64,000 nucleotides of DNA. Source: Lysobacter enzymogenes (GTDB taxonomy: Bacteria > Pseudomonadota > Gammaproteobacteria > Xanthomonadales > Xanthomonadaceae). Position 1 is the stretch's first letter. Every line of letters begins with the position of its first letter. Below the pieces are notes generated by a model that worked only from the letters and a program-made list of their open reading frames with translations, did not search any database and was not told the DNA's origin. The DNA lies in contig NZ_CP067395.1 in the NCBI RefSeq assembly GCF_017355525.1, forward strand, positions 5,034,501 to 5,098,500, given 5' to 3'. The translations under genes and the position numbers were made by a program. Below are positions 53,743 to 61,755 of this stretch, piece after piece.

Positions 53743-55107
53743 TCAGACGCCGACGTAGCCGCCCTGGTAGACCTTCTTCCACTGCCCGCTCTTGCGCGAC
53801 CAGATCTGATAGTCGACGCCTTCGTACTGCCCGACCTGGAAGATCAGTTCCGGCACGCTGTCGCCGTCGAGGTCGAGGCGTTCGAAGTAGCGCGGCGATT
53901 CCAGCGCGTCGCCGGCCGAGGAGGCGCTCTGGCTGCCGGCCACGCGGTAGCCGCCCTTGCCGTCGCTTTCCAGGATCGCCGAGGCGGCGACGCTGGTGTC
54001 GCTCTGGTCCGGGCCGGCCGGCGGCAGGCTCCAGATCACCGTGGCCACGGTCACCGCGCCGGCGCTGCCGGCGTCGAAGGCGTGCAGCTCCATGCCGGTG
54101 TCGCGCTGGTGGTCGGGCGTGGCCTTGAGCGCGCGCTCGATCTGCGCGCGGTCGACCTTCTGCTGGCGCAGGCCGGCGCGCAGCGCGTCCTCGGCGGCCT
54201 TGCGCGCGGCGGCGGGGATCGCGGCGACGGCGGCCGGTTTGGCCGCGGTGGCGGCGAAGTTGGTCGCCAGGCCGCGGCTGTCTTCGCTGTGCGCGGTCGC
54301 CGGCGCGATCCGCACCTTCGCCTCGCCGGTGACGTCCGACAGCGCTTCGTCGAGCACCTGGGCGACGCCGTCGGCGCCGCCGCGGCGGAAGAAGTGCAGG
54401 CCGCGCAGCGGCGGGAAATAGCGCGCGCCGTCGCCGGCGTCCTGGTAGCGGCCGTCGTCGCCGATGCGCGCCAGCGGCGCGACGTAGCCGCGTTCGACCA
54501 CGAACAGCAGCTTCGGCTCGCCGCCCAGGCGTTCGGGCTTGGGATCGAGCAGGCGATCGCGCGTGGCGGCGGCCTTGCGCGCGCCCTCGGCGTCGCCGGC
54601 GGCGGTCAGCGCGTCGATCAGCAGTTGGTGCCCGCGCGCCTGGTACGGCGCCAGCGCGACGATGCGCTCGGCCACGGTCTTGCGCTGGTCCGGCGCGGCT
54701 GCGGCGTAATCGGCGTTGAGCGTGGCCAGGGTCGGCGCCTTGGCTTGCAGCAGGTCGGCGCGGATCCAGCCGACCGAGGGCTGCGGCAGTTCGGAGGTGG
54801 CGCGCACCCAGCCGTCGCGCTCGCATTCGATCTTCACCGCCGCGGCGATCGGAATGCGTGCGATCAGCCCGCCGTCGGCGCGCGGCACCGGGCGCATGAA
54901 GGCGCCAGTGACGGCGACATAGCGGGTGCCGGATTTCGGCGCGGCCTTGCACGCGGCCAGCGCGGCGTCGTATTCGGCATTGCCGTCGGCGTGGGCCAGG
55001 CCCGCGGCCGCCAGCAGCAGCGTCGCCGCCAGCGCGATGCGGCGCGGCGCGGCGGAAGAAGGCGCGGCGGAAAAAGGCGCGGATGAGGAGAAATGCAGTC
55101 GTGGCAC
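53743..55107 (-). CDS. Secreted protein with SH3-like domain, function unknown
   Basis: The 454-residue product is exported: signal peptide with a Ser/Ala/Pro lead (residues 8-21 are a pentapeptide repeat, SSAPF-SAAPS-SAAPR, encoded by a 15-bp tandem array) and hydrophobic core LALAATLLLAAAGL. A bacterial SH3-like segment follows (about 60-120, TRYVAVTGAFMRPVP to VGWIRADLL). Then come a helical stretch, an Ala-rich region, and a C-terminal beta region with FERLDLDGDSVPELIFQVGQ, resembling FG-GAP/VCBS-type calcium loops. Start is a GTG at 55107, uncertain. Convergent with pyk. No enzyme activity can be assigned. Confidence 0.75.
   Translation of the reverse strand: MPRLHFSSSAPFSAAPSSAAPRRIALAATLLLAAAGLAHADGNAEYDAALAACKAAPKSGTRYVAVTGAFMRPVPRADGGLIARIPIAAAVKIECERDGWVRATSELPQPSVGWIRADLLQAKAPTLATLNADYAAAAPDQRKTVAERIVALAPYQARGHQLLIDALTAAGDAEGARKAAATRDRLLDPKPERLGGEPKLLFVVERGYVAPLARIGDDGRYQDAGDGARYFPPLRGLHFFRRGGADGVAQVLDEALSDVTGEAKVRIAPATAHSEDSRGLATNFAATAAKPAAVAAIPAAARKAAEDALRAGLRQQKVDRAQIERALKATPDHQRDTGMELHAFDAGSAGAVTVATVIWSLPPAGPDQSDTSVAASAILESDGKGGYRVAGSQSASSAGDALESPRYFERLDLDGDSVPELIFQVGQYEGVDYQIWSRKSGQWKKVYQGGYVGV
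55046..55090. repeat. 15-bp tandem repeat inside the signal-peptide region
   Basis: Three units: GGCGCGGCGGAAGAA (55046-55060), GGCGCGGCGGAAAAA (55061-55075) and GGCGCGGATGAGGAG (55076-55090). On the minus strand they encode the repeated pentapeptide SSAPF/SAAPS/SAAPR near the protein's N-terminus. Confidence 0.75.
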
Positions 55108-55243
55108 GGTCGCTGTCCTTTGCGGTGATTACCGGCGGGCAGGCTAGTGCCTGACGATGGCGCGCGCAATCGCGGCGTCGGACCGCGCGGCGCGCGCGGC
55201 TTGGCTACACTGGGACCTCGCACGACGACATCGGGGGGATGTC

Positions 55244-56131
55244 ATGTCCGCATGGATCAAGCAGGCGCGCCGCGCCGTGGCAGGCGCGCTGGTGTTCGCG
55301 GCATCGCTGAACGCGCTGGCCGGGTTCCAGCCTCCTGCCTTGCCGCCGGAGTCCAAAGACGCCGATATCGCGGTCGAAATCGCCGCGCAGCCGGTGGTCG
55401 CCAAGCAGGTTTTCTATGGCGACATGGCCCAGATGGGCAACGCATCGACCTACTACTACCAGGCCGGCGGCGGTTCGCTGCTGGCGGGCCTGCTGCTGGG
55501 GCCGGCCGCGGTCGCGGTCAACGCGCACAACGTCAAGGAACGGACCCAGCGCGAAGCGGCCGGCGCCAGCGGCGCCGACGCGCTCGACCCGCGCGGCTTC
55601 TTCGTCGAACCCTTCGCCCGTTACAACGCCGGGCTCGGCGCGGTCGCTGCGGCCAAGGCGCAGGTGACGCCGTACCTGATCTATTCGAGGCCGAAGAACA
55701 GCGAGGTGGTGTACCGGCTGCTCGGCTTCGACATCGCCTACGCCGGCTGGAGCGGGCGCTACACCTATCACTACGCGCCGGTCGCGTTCGAGAGTTTGCA
55801 GGCGCCGCCGTCGCCCGAGCAGGCGCAGGCCTTCGCCGCCGAAACCGAGCGCGCCGGCGCGCTGCTGCTGGCGTTGTTCAACGCCGAGGCGCGCCGCCAG
55901 GTCGGGCCGGTCGAGCAGGCCCAGGTCGTGTCGATGCGGCTGACGCCGCTGGCCAAGGGCGCGAAGATGCCGATGGGCTTGCGCGGCGAGATCCAGGGCC
56001 ATCCGGTGGTGCTCGGCGAAGGCGCGCCGGGCGACGGCAAACGGCGGCTGATGTTCACCGTCGGCGCGCACGTCTTCGCCGACCAGGGCTTCGAGATCGC
56101 CAAGCGCATGGGCGAAGTGCCGCAGCGCTGA
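55244..56131 (+). CDS. Exported protein of unknown function
   Basis: The 295-residue product begins MSAWIKQARRAVAGALVFAA, a signal peptide with probable cleavage near NALAGFQ. A hydrophobic Gly/Ala-rich stretch GGGSLLAGLLLGPAAVAV (about residues 75-92) could be a membrane segment or glycine-zipper. The rest is mixed alpha/beta with YLIYSRPKNSEVVYRLLGFDIAYAGW and GEIQGHPVVLGEGAPGDGKRRLMFTVG. I do not recognise a family. GGGGGGAT lies just before the ATG at 55244; an upstream start at 55157 would displace the signal peptide. Divergent from the SH3-like gene. Confidence 0.72.
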   Translation: MSAWIKQARRAVAGALVFAASLNALAGFQPPALPPESKDADIAVEIAAQPVVAKQVFYGDMAQMGNASTYYYQAGGGSLLAGLLLGPAAVAVNAHNVKERTQREAAGASGADALDPRGFFVEPFARYNAGLGAVAAAKAQVTPYLIYSRPKNSEVVYRLLGFDIAYAGWSGRYTYHYAPVAFESLQAPPSPEQAQAFAAETERAGALLLALFNAEARRQVGPVEQAQVVSMRLTPLAKGAKMPMGLRGEIQGHPVVLGEGAPGDGKRRLMFTVGAHVFADQGFEIAKRMGEVPQR

Positions 56132-56313
56132 GCCGTCGGCGCGGCCCGCGCCGTGGCTGTATCGCAGCCCGTCCGACGACATCGATGTCCGCGCGCGGCC
56201 GGCGCCGACCGCCGCCGCGCTTGTAACCGGTTACGTCCGGGCCTGGGTCGCAATCCCGGCTAAGTGGCTGATTGAACAGGCCGCAGCCAGCGGCAAGGTT
56301 CACGGTCAGCGGC

Positions 56314-56319
56314 TATAAT
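56314..56319 (+). promoter_or_regulatory. Candidate -10 element of fba
   Basis: TATAAT at 56314-56319, a perfect -10 hexamer, lies 33 bases before the fba start in otherwise GC-rich DNA. No clear -35 at standard spacing. Confidence 0.45.
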
Positions 56320-56351
56320 CGCCGGCTTCCCACCGCTGCCGCAGGATCTCC

Positions 56352-57362
56352 ATGAGCATCGAACAGCTTGCCGAAACCGCCCAGGCCATGGTCGCCGCGG
56401 GCAAGGGCATCATCGCGATCGACGAGTCGACGACCACCATCGCCAAGCGCTTCGCCGGGGTGGGCATCGAGAACACCGAGGAGAATCGCCGCGCCTACCG
56501 CGAGCTGCTGCTGGCCACGCCGAAGCTCAACGAATACATCTCCGGCGCGATCCTGTTCGACGAAACCCTGCGCCAGTCGACCAAGGCCGGCGTGCCGTTC
56601 GCCAAGCACATGGCCGACCACGGCATCATCCCGGGCATCAAGGTCGACAAGGGCCCGCAGCCGCTGGCCGGCTTCCCGGGCGAAGTGGTCACCGAAGGCC
56701 TCGACGGCCTGCGCGCGCGCCTGGAGGAGTACTACAAGCTCGGCGCCCGCTTCGCCAAGTGGCGCGCGGTCATCAACATCAGCGACGACATCCCGTCGGG
56801 CACCTGCATCGAAGCCAACAGCCACGCGCTGGCGCGCTACGCCGCGCTGTGCCAGGAGCAGGGCCTGGTGCCGATGGTCGAGCCGGAAGTCATCATGGAC
56901 GGCAGCCACGACATCGACACCTGCTTTGAGGTCACCGAAGTGACCCTGCGCTCGCTGTTCGGCGCGCTGTACGAGCACAGCGTTTTGCTCGAGGGCACCA
57001 TCCTGAAGGCCTCGATGGTCGTGCCGGGCACCACCGCGGCCGAGCAGGCCAGCGTCGAGGACGTCGCCGCGGCGACCCTGCAGTGCCTGAAGTCGACCGT
57101 GCCGGCGACCCTGCCGGGCATCGTGTTCCTGTCCGGCGGCCAGTCCGACGAGGCCGCCACCGCGCACCTCAACGCGATGAACCAGATGGGCCCGAACCCG
57201 TGGCCGCTGTCGTTCTCGTACGGCCGCGCGATGCAGTCGGCGGCGCTGAAGCTGTGGTCGCAGGACCTGGTCAACAACTACGCCAAGGCGCAGCAGACCG
57301 TGTACGAGCGCGCCAAGGCCAACGGCCTGGCCGCGCTGGGCCAGTGGAAGTCGGCGGCGTAA
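56352..57362 (+). CDS. fba: Fructose-bisphosphate aldolase, class I
   Basis: Schiff-base aldolase cleaving fructose 1,6-bisphosphate. The 336-residue product has GKGIIAIDESTTTIAKRF near the N-terminus, the conserved PGIKVDKG, WRAVINISDDIPS, MVEPEVIMDG, and the Schiff-base Lys in EGTILKASMVVPG (about residue 220). FLSGGQSDEAATAHLNAMN and the C-terminal half complete the fold. This is the eukaryote-like class I enzyme used by xanthomonads instead of the zinc class II form. AGGAT precedes the ATG. Own unit with promoter candidate and terminator. Confidence 0.97.
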   Translation: MSIEQLAETAQAMVAAGKGIIAIDESTTTIAKRFAGVGIENTEENRRAYRELLLATPKLNEYISGAILFDETLRQSTKAGVPFAKHMADHGIIPGIKVDKGPQPLAGFPGEVVTEGLDGLRARLEEYYKLGARFAKWRAVINISDDIPSGTCIEANSHALARYAALCQEQGLVPMVEPEVIMDGSHDIDTCFEVTEVTLRSLFGALYEHSVLLEGTILKASMVVPGTTAAEQASVEDVAAATLQCLKSTVPATLPGIVFLSGGQSDEAATAHLNAMNQMGPNPWPLSFSYGRAMQSAALKLWSQDLVNNYAKAQQTVYERAKANGLAALGQWKSAA

Positions 57363-57385
57363 GCTGCGGCTGCACGGACCTGAAG

Positions 57386-57411
57386 AACGCCGGCCTCGCG
57401 CCGGCGTTTTT
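57386..57411 (+). terminator. Intrinsic terminator after fba
   Basis: AACGCCGGC (57386-57394) pairs with GCCGGCGTT (57400-57408) around CTCGC, followed by T residues to 57411. Confidence 0.88.
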
Positions 57412-57583
57412 CTTTGTCTGGCGGCCGGTGCCGCGGCGCAGCCTGTCGGAGCGCCGGCGCGGAGTTTGGCGTTAACGTTTCTCCAGGCCGGGCCGGCGCT
57501 GTCGGCCCTGGCCGGCCGGCCGCGCGCCGGCATCGCGAACATCAGCTGAGTTGTCCGTTTCCCACCCGCTTCCGGACCCGCTT

Positions 57584-58219
57584 ATGGAAACCCAGTGGCT
57601 CGCTTTCTCCGTCGCCGCGCTGATGCTCACGCTGATGCCCGGCCCCGACACGTTTCTGGTCATCGGCAATTCGCTCGCCGGCGGTGCGCGGCGCGGGTTG
57701 GCCGCGGCGGCCGGCACCACCAGCGGCGGCCTGTTCCATGTCGCCTTGTTCGCGTTCGGCGTGACCCAGTTGCTGATGTATTCCGAGCGCGCGTTCTGGA
57801 CGGTGAAGATGCTCGGCGCGTTGTATCTGGCCTATCTCGGGGTCAAGGCGCTGCGCTCGGCGTTGGCGCCGCGCGCGCAGGCGCCCGCGTTCGCGGCGGC
57901 GGCGGTCGAGCCCGCGTCCGGGCTGTGGCGCGCGTTCGCGCAGGGCGCGCTGACCAATGCGCTCAATCCCAAGATCGCGATGTTCTATCTGGCCTTCCTG
58001 CCGCAGTTCCTGGCGCCGGGCCCGCACATGGCGCGCGATTCGATGCTGATGATCGGCCTGCACTACGCGATCGGCGCGGTGTGGCTGACGATCCTGGCGG
58101 TGGCGTCGGCGCGGATGGCCGGGACGATGCGCAGCACCCGGGTCGCGCGCGCGCTGGACGGCGCGATCGGCACGATGATGCTCGGCTTCAGCGCACGGCT
58201 GGCGTGGTCGTCGCGCTGA
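57584..58219 (+). CDS. LysE/RhtB-family amino-acid exporter
   Basis: Inner-membrane exporter of amino acids or their derivatives. The 211-residue product has the family's opening METQWLAFSVAALMLTLMPGPDTFLVIGNSLAGGARRGLAAAAGTTSGG-type sequence, with the MPGPD signature at about residues 18-22, and about six hydrophobic segments. KMLGALYLAYLGVKALRSAL and GALTNALNPKIAMFYLAFLPQF are strongly conserved in RhtB-like proteins. I chose the ATG at 57584 over a TTG at 57551. Substrate unknown. Confidence 0.92.
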   Translation: METQWLAFSVAALMLTLMPGPDTFLVIGNSLAGGARRGLAAAAGTTSGGLFHVALFAFGVTQLLMYSERAFWTVKMLGALYLAYLGVKALRSALAPRAQAPAFAAAAVEPASGLWRAFAQGALTNALNPKIAMFYLAFLPQFLAPGPHMARDSMLMIGLHYAIGAVWLTILAVASARMAGTMRSTRVARALDGAIGTMMLGFSARLAWSSR

Positions 58220-58283
58220 GCGTGGCGCCGGCGACCGCGCGCGGCTAGTCTGGAGCGGTCGCCGCGAGCGCAGGAGTGCCGCC

Positions 58284-58775
58284 ATGCCGTCCGAGTTGTT
58301 CGTCCCGCCGCCCGCCGATGCGCTGATCCGCGGCGGACACAAGATCCAGGCGATCAAGGCGGTGATCGACGCCAATCCCGGCGCGTCGCTGCGAGCGGCC
58401 AAGGACGCGGTCGAGGCCTACGAACGACGGCTGCTCCCGGGCGAATCGGCGGCTGCGCACGATCAGGAACGCCGGCAACCGGACACCGGCGGGCTGCCGG
58501 AGGCCGCGCGCCAGGCGCTGATGGCCGGCGACCGCATCGCCGCGATCAAGATCGTGCGCGCCGCCTATGGTTTGGACCTGCGTTCGGCGCTGCAACGGGT
58601 CGACGATCATGCCCGGGGACGTCCGCGCGCGACCGCCGGCGGCGGGCTCGCAAAGGGGCGCGCGAAGCCGCCGGGCGGCGACAGCGTCCGCGGCGGCGAC
58701 GACAATGTGCGGATCGTGCTGATCGCCTTCGCGATCGCCGTGGTGGTGGTCGCCGTCGGCTACTGGGTGCTGTGA
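58284..58775 (+). CDS. Membrane-anchored protein with two ribosomal L7/L12 C-terminal-like motifs
   Basis: The 163-residue product has two copies of an L7/L12-CTD-like helix motif. One is IRGGHKIQAIKAVIDANPGA followed by SLRAAKDAVEAY (residues about 14-46). The other is LMAGDRIAAIKIVRAAYGLD followed by LRSALQRVDDH (about 78-108). A Gly/Lys/Arg linker and a single C-terminal transmembrane helix (about 142-162) follow, so it would be tail-anchored with the domains in the cytoplasm. In L7/L12 this motif binds translation factors; here the partner is unknown. The stop overlaps the next ATG (TGATG). Confidence 0.82.
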   Translation: MPSELFVPPPADALIRGGHKIQAIKAVIDANPGASLRAAKDAVEAYERRLLPGESAAAHDQERRQPDTGGLPEAARQALMAGDRIAAIKIVRAAYGLDLRSALQRVDDHARGRPRATAGGGLAKGRAKPPGGDSVRGGDDNVRIVLIAFAIAVVVVAVGYWVL

Positions 58776-59170
58776 TGAGCCTGAATTTCCATATCTATTT
58801 CGGACACGGCGCCGCCGATCTGGCGCGGGCCGAACGCGCGCTGGACGAGGCCGGGCTGGACGTGGAGCGAAGCGGCGACCGTTTGCGCATCGGCGGCGGC
58901 GAGCGCCCCGAGTTCGGGTTGGTCGTGTGGAGCGGCCCGTCGGTGGCCGCGGAAGCGCGGGAGATCGCCGCGCGTCATGCGCCGGACAGCGCCGAAGCCA
59001 GCGCGTTGTTGCAGTGCGCGGCGCGTTTCGAGGTGTGGTTCGAGGATGCCGAGGAAGTCTTCGACGAGATCAATACCTTGATCGAAATCCAGACCGCGCT
59101 GCAGGACGAAACCGCAGGCGTGGTGTTCATGCCCTGGAACGGGAACGTCTCCCTGCCCGAAACGAACTGA
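58775..59170 (+). CDS. Acidic protein of unknown function coupled to the L7/L12-like gene
   Basis: The 131-residue, acidic product has no signal peptide or membrane segment. It begins MSLNFHIYFGHGAADLARAE and contains a predicted helix FEVWFEDAEEVFDEINTLIEIQTALQ near the end. The N-terminal strand-helix pattern suggests a small alpha/beta fold. I do not recognise a family. Its ATG overlaps the stop of the tail-anchored L7/L12-like gene, so the two are probably made together and may interact. Convergent with cysK. Confidence 0.7.
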   Translation: MSLNFHIYFGHGAADLARAERALDEAGLDVERSGDRLRIGGGERPEFGLVVWSGPSVAAEAREIAARHAPDSAEASALLQCAARFEVWFEDAEEVFDEINTLIEIQTALQDETAGVVFMPWNGNVSLPETN

Positions 59171-59226
59171 GCGGCGCACGCACCGCTCATGCCGGCAAGC
59201 CGGAGGGTTCGGTTCGTCCGGGTCGT

Positions 59227-60183
59227 TCAATCCAACGACGCCAGCCACTCCTCATCGCTGCCCTCGTTGACGCCCTCGAACAGGAACGTGCTGAGGTAAC
59301 GCTCGCCGGTATCCGGCAGCATCGCCAGGATCGTCGCGCCCGGCTCGGCCGACTGCGCCACTTGCAGCGCCGCCGCCATCGTCGCGCCGGCGGAAATGCC
59401 GACGAAGAGGCCTTCCTCGGCCGCCAGCCGGCGCGCGGTGTCGCGCGCGAGCACGTCGTCGACCGGCACGATCGCGTGCGCGGCCTCGCGGTCGAGCACG
59501 GCGGGGACGAAGTCCGGGGTCCAGCCCTGGATCTTGTGCGGCGCCCAGTCCTTGCCGGACAGCAAGGCCGCGCCGGCCGGTTCGCTGGCGGTGACACGCA
59601 CTTCGGGCCGCGCCACGCGCAGCATCTGCGCCACGCCGGTCAGGGTACCGCCGGTGCCCCAGCCGGTCACGAAGTGGTCGAGCCGGCGGCCGGCGAAGTC
59701 CTGCAGGATCTCGGCGGCGGTGGTGTTGCGGTGGTAGGCCGGATTGGCCGGGTTTTCGAACTGGCGGGCCAGGAACCAGCCGTGTTTCTCGGCCAGCTCG
59801 GCGGCGCGCCGGACCATGCCGCTGCCGCGCTCGGCGGCCGGGGTCAGGATCACCTTGGCGCCGTAGGCGCGCATCAGCTTGCGCCGCTCGATCGAGAAGG
59901 TCTCGCTCATCGTCGCCACGAACTTGTAGCCGCGCGCCGCGCAGACCATCGCCAAGGCGACGCCGGTGTTGCCCGAGGTCGCCTCGACCACGGTATCGCC
60001 GGGCTTGAGCAGGCCGCGCGCCTCGGCGTCGAGGATGATCGCCAGCGCCAGCCGGTCCTTGACCGAACCGCCGGGGTTGAAGGCTTCGACCTTGGCGAAC
60101 AGGCTGACGTGGCCCGGCGCCAGCCGGTGCAGGCGCACCACCGGGGTGCGGCCGATGGTCTGCAGGATGCTGTCGTAGATCAT
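59227..60183 (-). CDS. cysK: Cysteine synthase (O-acetylserine sulfhydrylase)
   Basis: Pyridoxal-phosphate enzyme forming cysteine from O-acetylserine and sulfide. The 318-residue product begins MIYDSILQTIGRTPVVRLHR. The PLP Lys is in FNPGGSVKDRLAL (about residue 43), the substrate loop is EATSGNTGVALAM, and the phosphate-binding loop is GWGTGGTLTG (about 173-182). The Ser for the PLP ring nitrogen lies in LFVGISAGATMAAA or the following region. Length favours CysK over CysM. The ATG at 60183 is chosen; a longer frame to 60327 is Pro/Arg-rich and unsupported. Confidence 0.93.
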   Translation of the reverse strand: MIYDSILQTIGRTPVVRLHRLAPGHVSLFAKVEAFNPGGSVKDRLALAIILDAEARGLLKPGDTVVEATSGNTGVALAMVCAARGYKFVATMSETFSIERRKLMRAYGAKVILTPAAERGSGMVRRAAELAEKHGWFLARQFENPANPAYHRNTTAAEILQDFAGRRLDHFVTGWGTGGTLTGVAQMLRVARPEVRVTASEPAGAALLSGKDWAPHKIQGWTPDFVPAVLDREAAHAIVPVDDVLARDTARRLAAEEGLFVGISAGATMAAALQVAQSAEPGATILAMLPDTGERYLSTFLFEGVNEGSDEEWLASLD

Positions 60184-60473
60184 GGGACGGCTCCGTGGGG
60201 GAAAGTCTGGAGTATGCCCCCGGCTTGGCGGCGCGGCCGTGTCGCCGCGACGAGGCGCGCCCAGGGGCGCCGGGCTTTGCCGAATCGGGGTGACGACGGT
60301 CAACCAATGGCCCACGCGAACGTTCATACCCGACCGCTAGAATCCGCGCTCGCCAAGGGGCGCGGCGTCGCCGTCCCCCCGGACGGTTCGTGCGGCCCCC
60401 TGGGGAGAGGGGCGTCGCTTCGCCAGCCGATCCGCGCCATCGCCCTTCGGGGCCGCCCTGTTCAGAGATCCGC

Positions 60474-61589
60474 ATGCGCCCACGTTCTGCCCTTCGTAAC
60501 GGCTGTCTCCTCGCGCTCGCCCTGGTGTTGGGCGCGTGCGGCAAGGGCGGCAAGCCCCAGAACAGCGCCGGCGGGCCCGGCGGGCAGGCCGACCGGCCGA
60601 CCCCGGTGACGACCGAACAGGTGCGCCTGCGCGCCTGGAACGACACCGTGCAGGCGCTCGGCAACGTCAAGGCGCGCGAGTCGATCACGGTCACCGCCAA
60701 GGTCAGCGAGATCGTCCAGAGCGTGCATTTCGAAAGCGGCGACCACGTCGCCGCCGGGCAGTCGCTGGTCACCCTCAGCGGCAAGGCCCAGCACGCCGCG
60801 CTGGCCCAGGCCGAGGCCACCGCCAAGGAAGCCGAGCAGCTCTACCAGCGCCAGACCGAACTGGCCGCGCAGCAACTGATCGCGCGCTCGGCCCTGGACA
60901 CCCAGCGCGCCACCCGCGACGCCACCCGCGCCCGGGTCGAGCAGATGAAGGCCGACATCGGCGACCGCCAGGTGCGCGCGCCGTTCGCCGGCGTGCTCGG
61001 CATCCGCCAGATCAGCCCCGGCTCGCTGGTGACCCCGGGCACGGCGATCGCCACGCTCGACGACACCGAGCGCGTCTACATCGATTTCCCGGTGCCCGAG
61101 ACCCTGCTCGCGCGCGTGGCCAAGGGCCAGCGCGTGGAAGGCACCAGCGCGGCCTACGCCGGCCAGCGTTTCGAAGGCGCGGTCGCCACCGTCGACGCGC
61201 GCATCGACCCGGCCACGCGCGCGGTCACCGTGCGCGCCGACTTCGCCAACCCGGGCCATCTGCTGCGCCCGGGCATGCTGGTGCAGGTGACCTTGTCGCA
61301 GCCGCCAAGGCAGGCGCTGCTGGTGCCGGAAATCTCGGTGGTGCAGGTCGGCAACGATTCCTACGTGTACCGGCTCAAGCCCGACGCCACGGTCGAACGC
61401 GCCGACGTGCAGATCGGCGCGCGCCGCGAAGGGCTCGCGGAGATCGTCGACGGCTTGAAGATCGGCGACACCATCGTCGTCGACGGCACCGGCAAGCTGC
61501 GCGCCGGCAGCAAGGTGCAGGCGGCCGGCGCGCAGACGCGCGAAGCCGGCGCGCCGGCCGGCGCCGCGCGGGACGGCCGCAATGGTTGA
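60474..61589 (+). CDS. RND efflux periplasmic adaptor (membrane fusion protein)
   Basis: Lipoprotein adaptor joining an RND pump to an outer-membrane channel. The 371-residue product has a lipobox (LVLGAC, Cys near residue 22), a first beta/lipoyl half SEIVQSVHFESGDHVAAGQSLVTL, a coiled-coil hairpin (about 105-160), a second lipoyl half VRAPFAGVLGIRQISPGSLVTPG, beta-barrel ATVDARIDPATRAVTVRADF and a membrane-proximal end. The ATG at 60474 starts a normal lipoprotein signal; 60390 would add 28 residues. Its stop overlaps a 57-codon ORF that in turn overlaps the permease gene, giving a three-gene coupled operon. Confidence 0.93.
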   Translation: MRPRSALRNGCLLALALVLGACGKGGKPQNSAGGPGGQADRPTPVTTEQVRLRAWNDTVQALGNVKARESITVTAKVSEIVQSVHFESGDHVAAGQSLVTLSGKAQHAALAQAEATAKEAEQLYQRQTELAAQQLIARSALDTQRATRDATRARVEQMKADIGDRQVRAPFAGVLGIRQISPGSLVTPGTAIATLDDTERVYIDFPVPETLLARVAKGQRVEGTSAAYAGQRFEGAVATVDARIDPATRAVTVRADFANPGHLLRPGMLVQVTLSQPPRQALLVPEISVVQVGNDSYVYRLKPDATVERADVQIGARREGLAEIVDGLKIGDTIVVDGTGKLRAGSKVQAAGAQTREAGAPAGAARDGRNG

Positions 61590-61755
61590 GGCGGCGCGGA
61601 TCCTGCGCTGGCTGCGCGCGAAGCTGCCTGCATCCAAGTCGGCTGAACCCGACCAGGCCCGCGCCGAACGCGACGGCCGCGCGCCGGTCTACGTGCCGGC
61701 CAAGCGCGGCAACCCGCCGCGCCGCGGCGGCGGCGACGGGAGCGCGCGCGGATGA
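61582..61755 (+). CDS. 57-residue ORF linking RND adaptor and permease genes
   Basis: The ATG at 61582 overlaps the adaptor stop by eight bases, and the TGA at 61753-61755 overlaps the permease ATG (ATGA). The product begins MVEAARILRWLRAKLPASKS. It is basic, with no membrane helix and a C-terminal half rich in Arg, Gly and Pro. An N-terminal amphipathic helix is possible. The double overlap strongly suggests the ORF is translated, at least to couple the permease. No family recognised. Confidence 0.55.
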   Translation: MVEAARILRWLRAKLPASKSAEPDQARAERDGRAPVYVPAKRGNPPRRGGGDGSARG

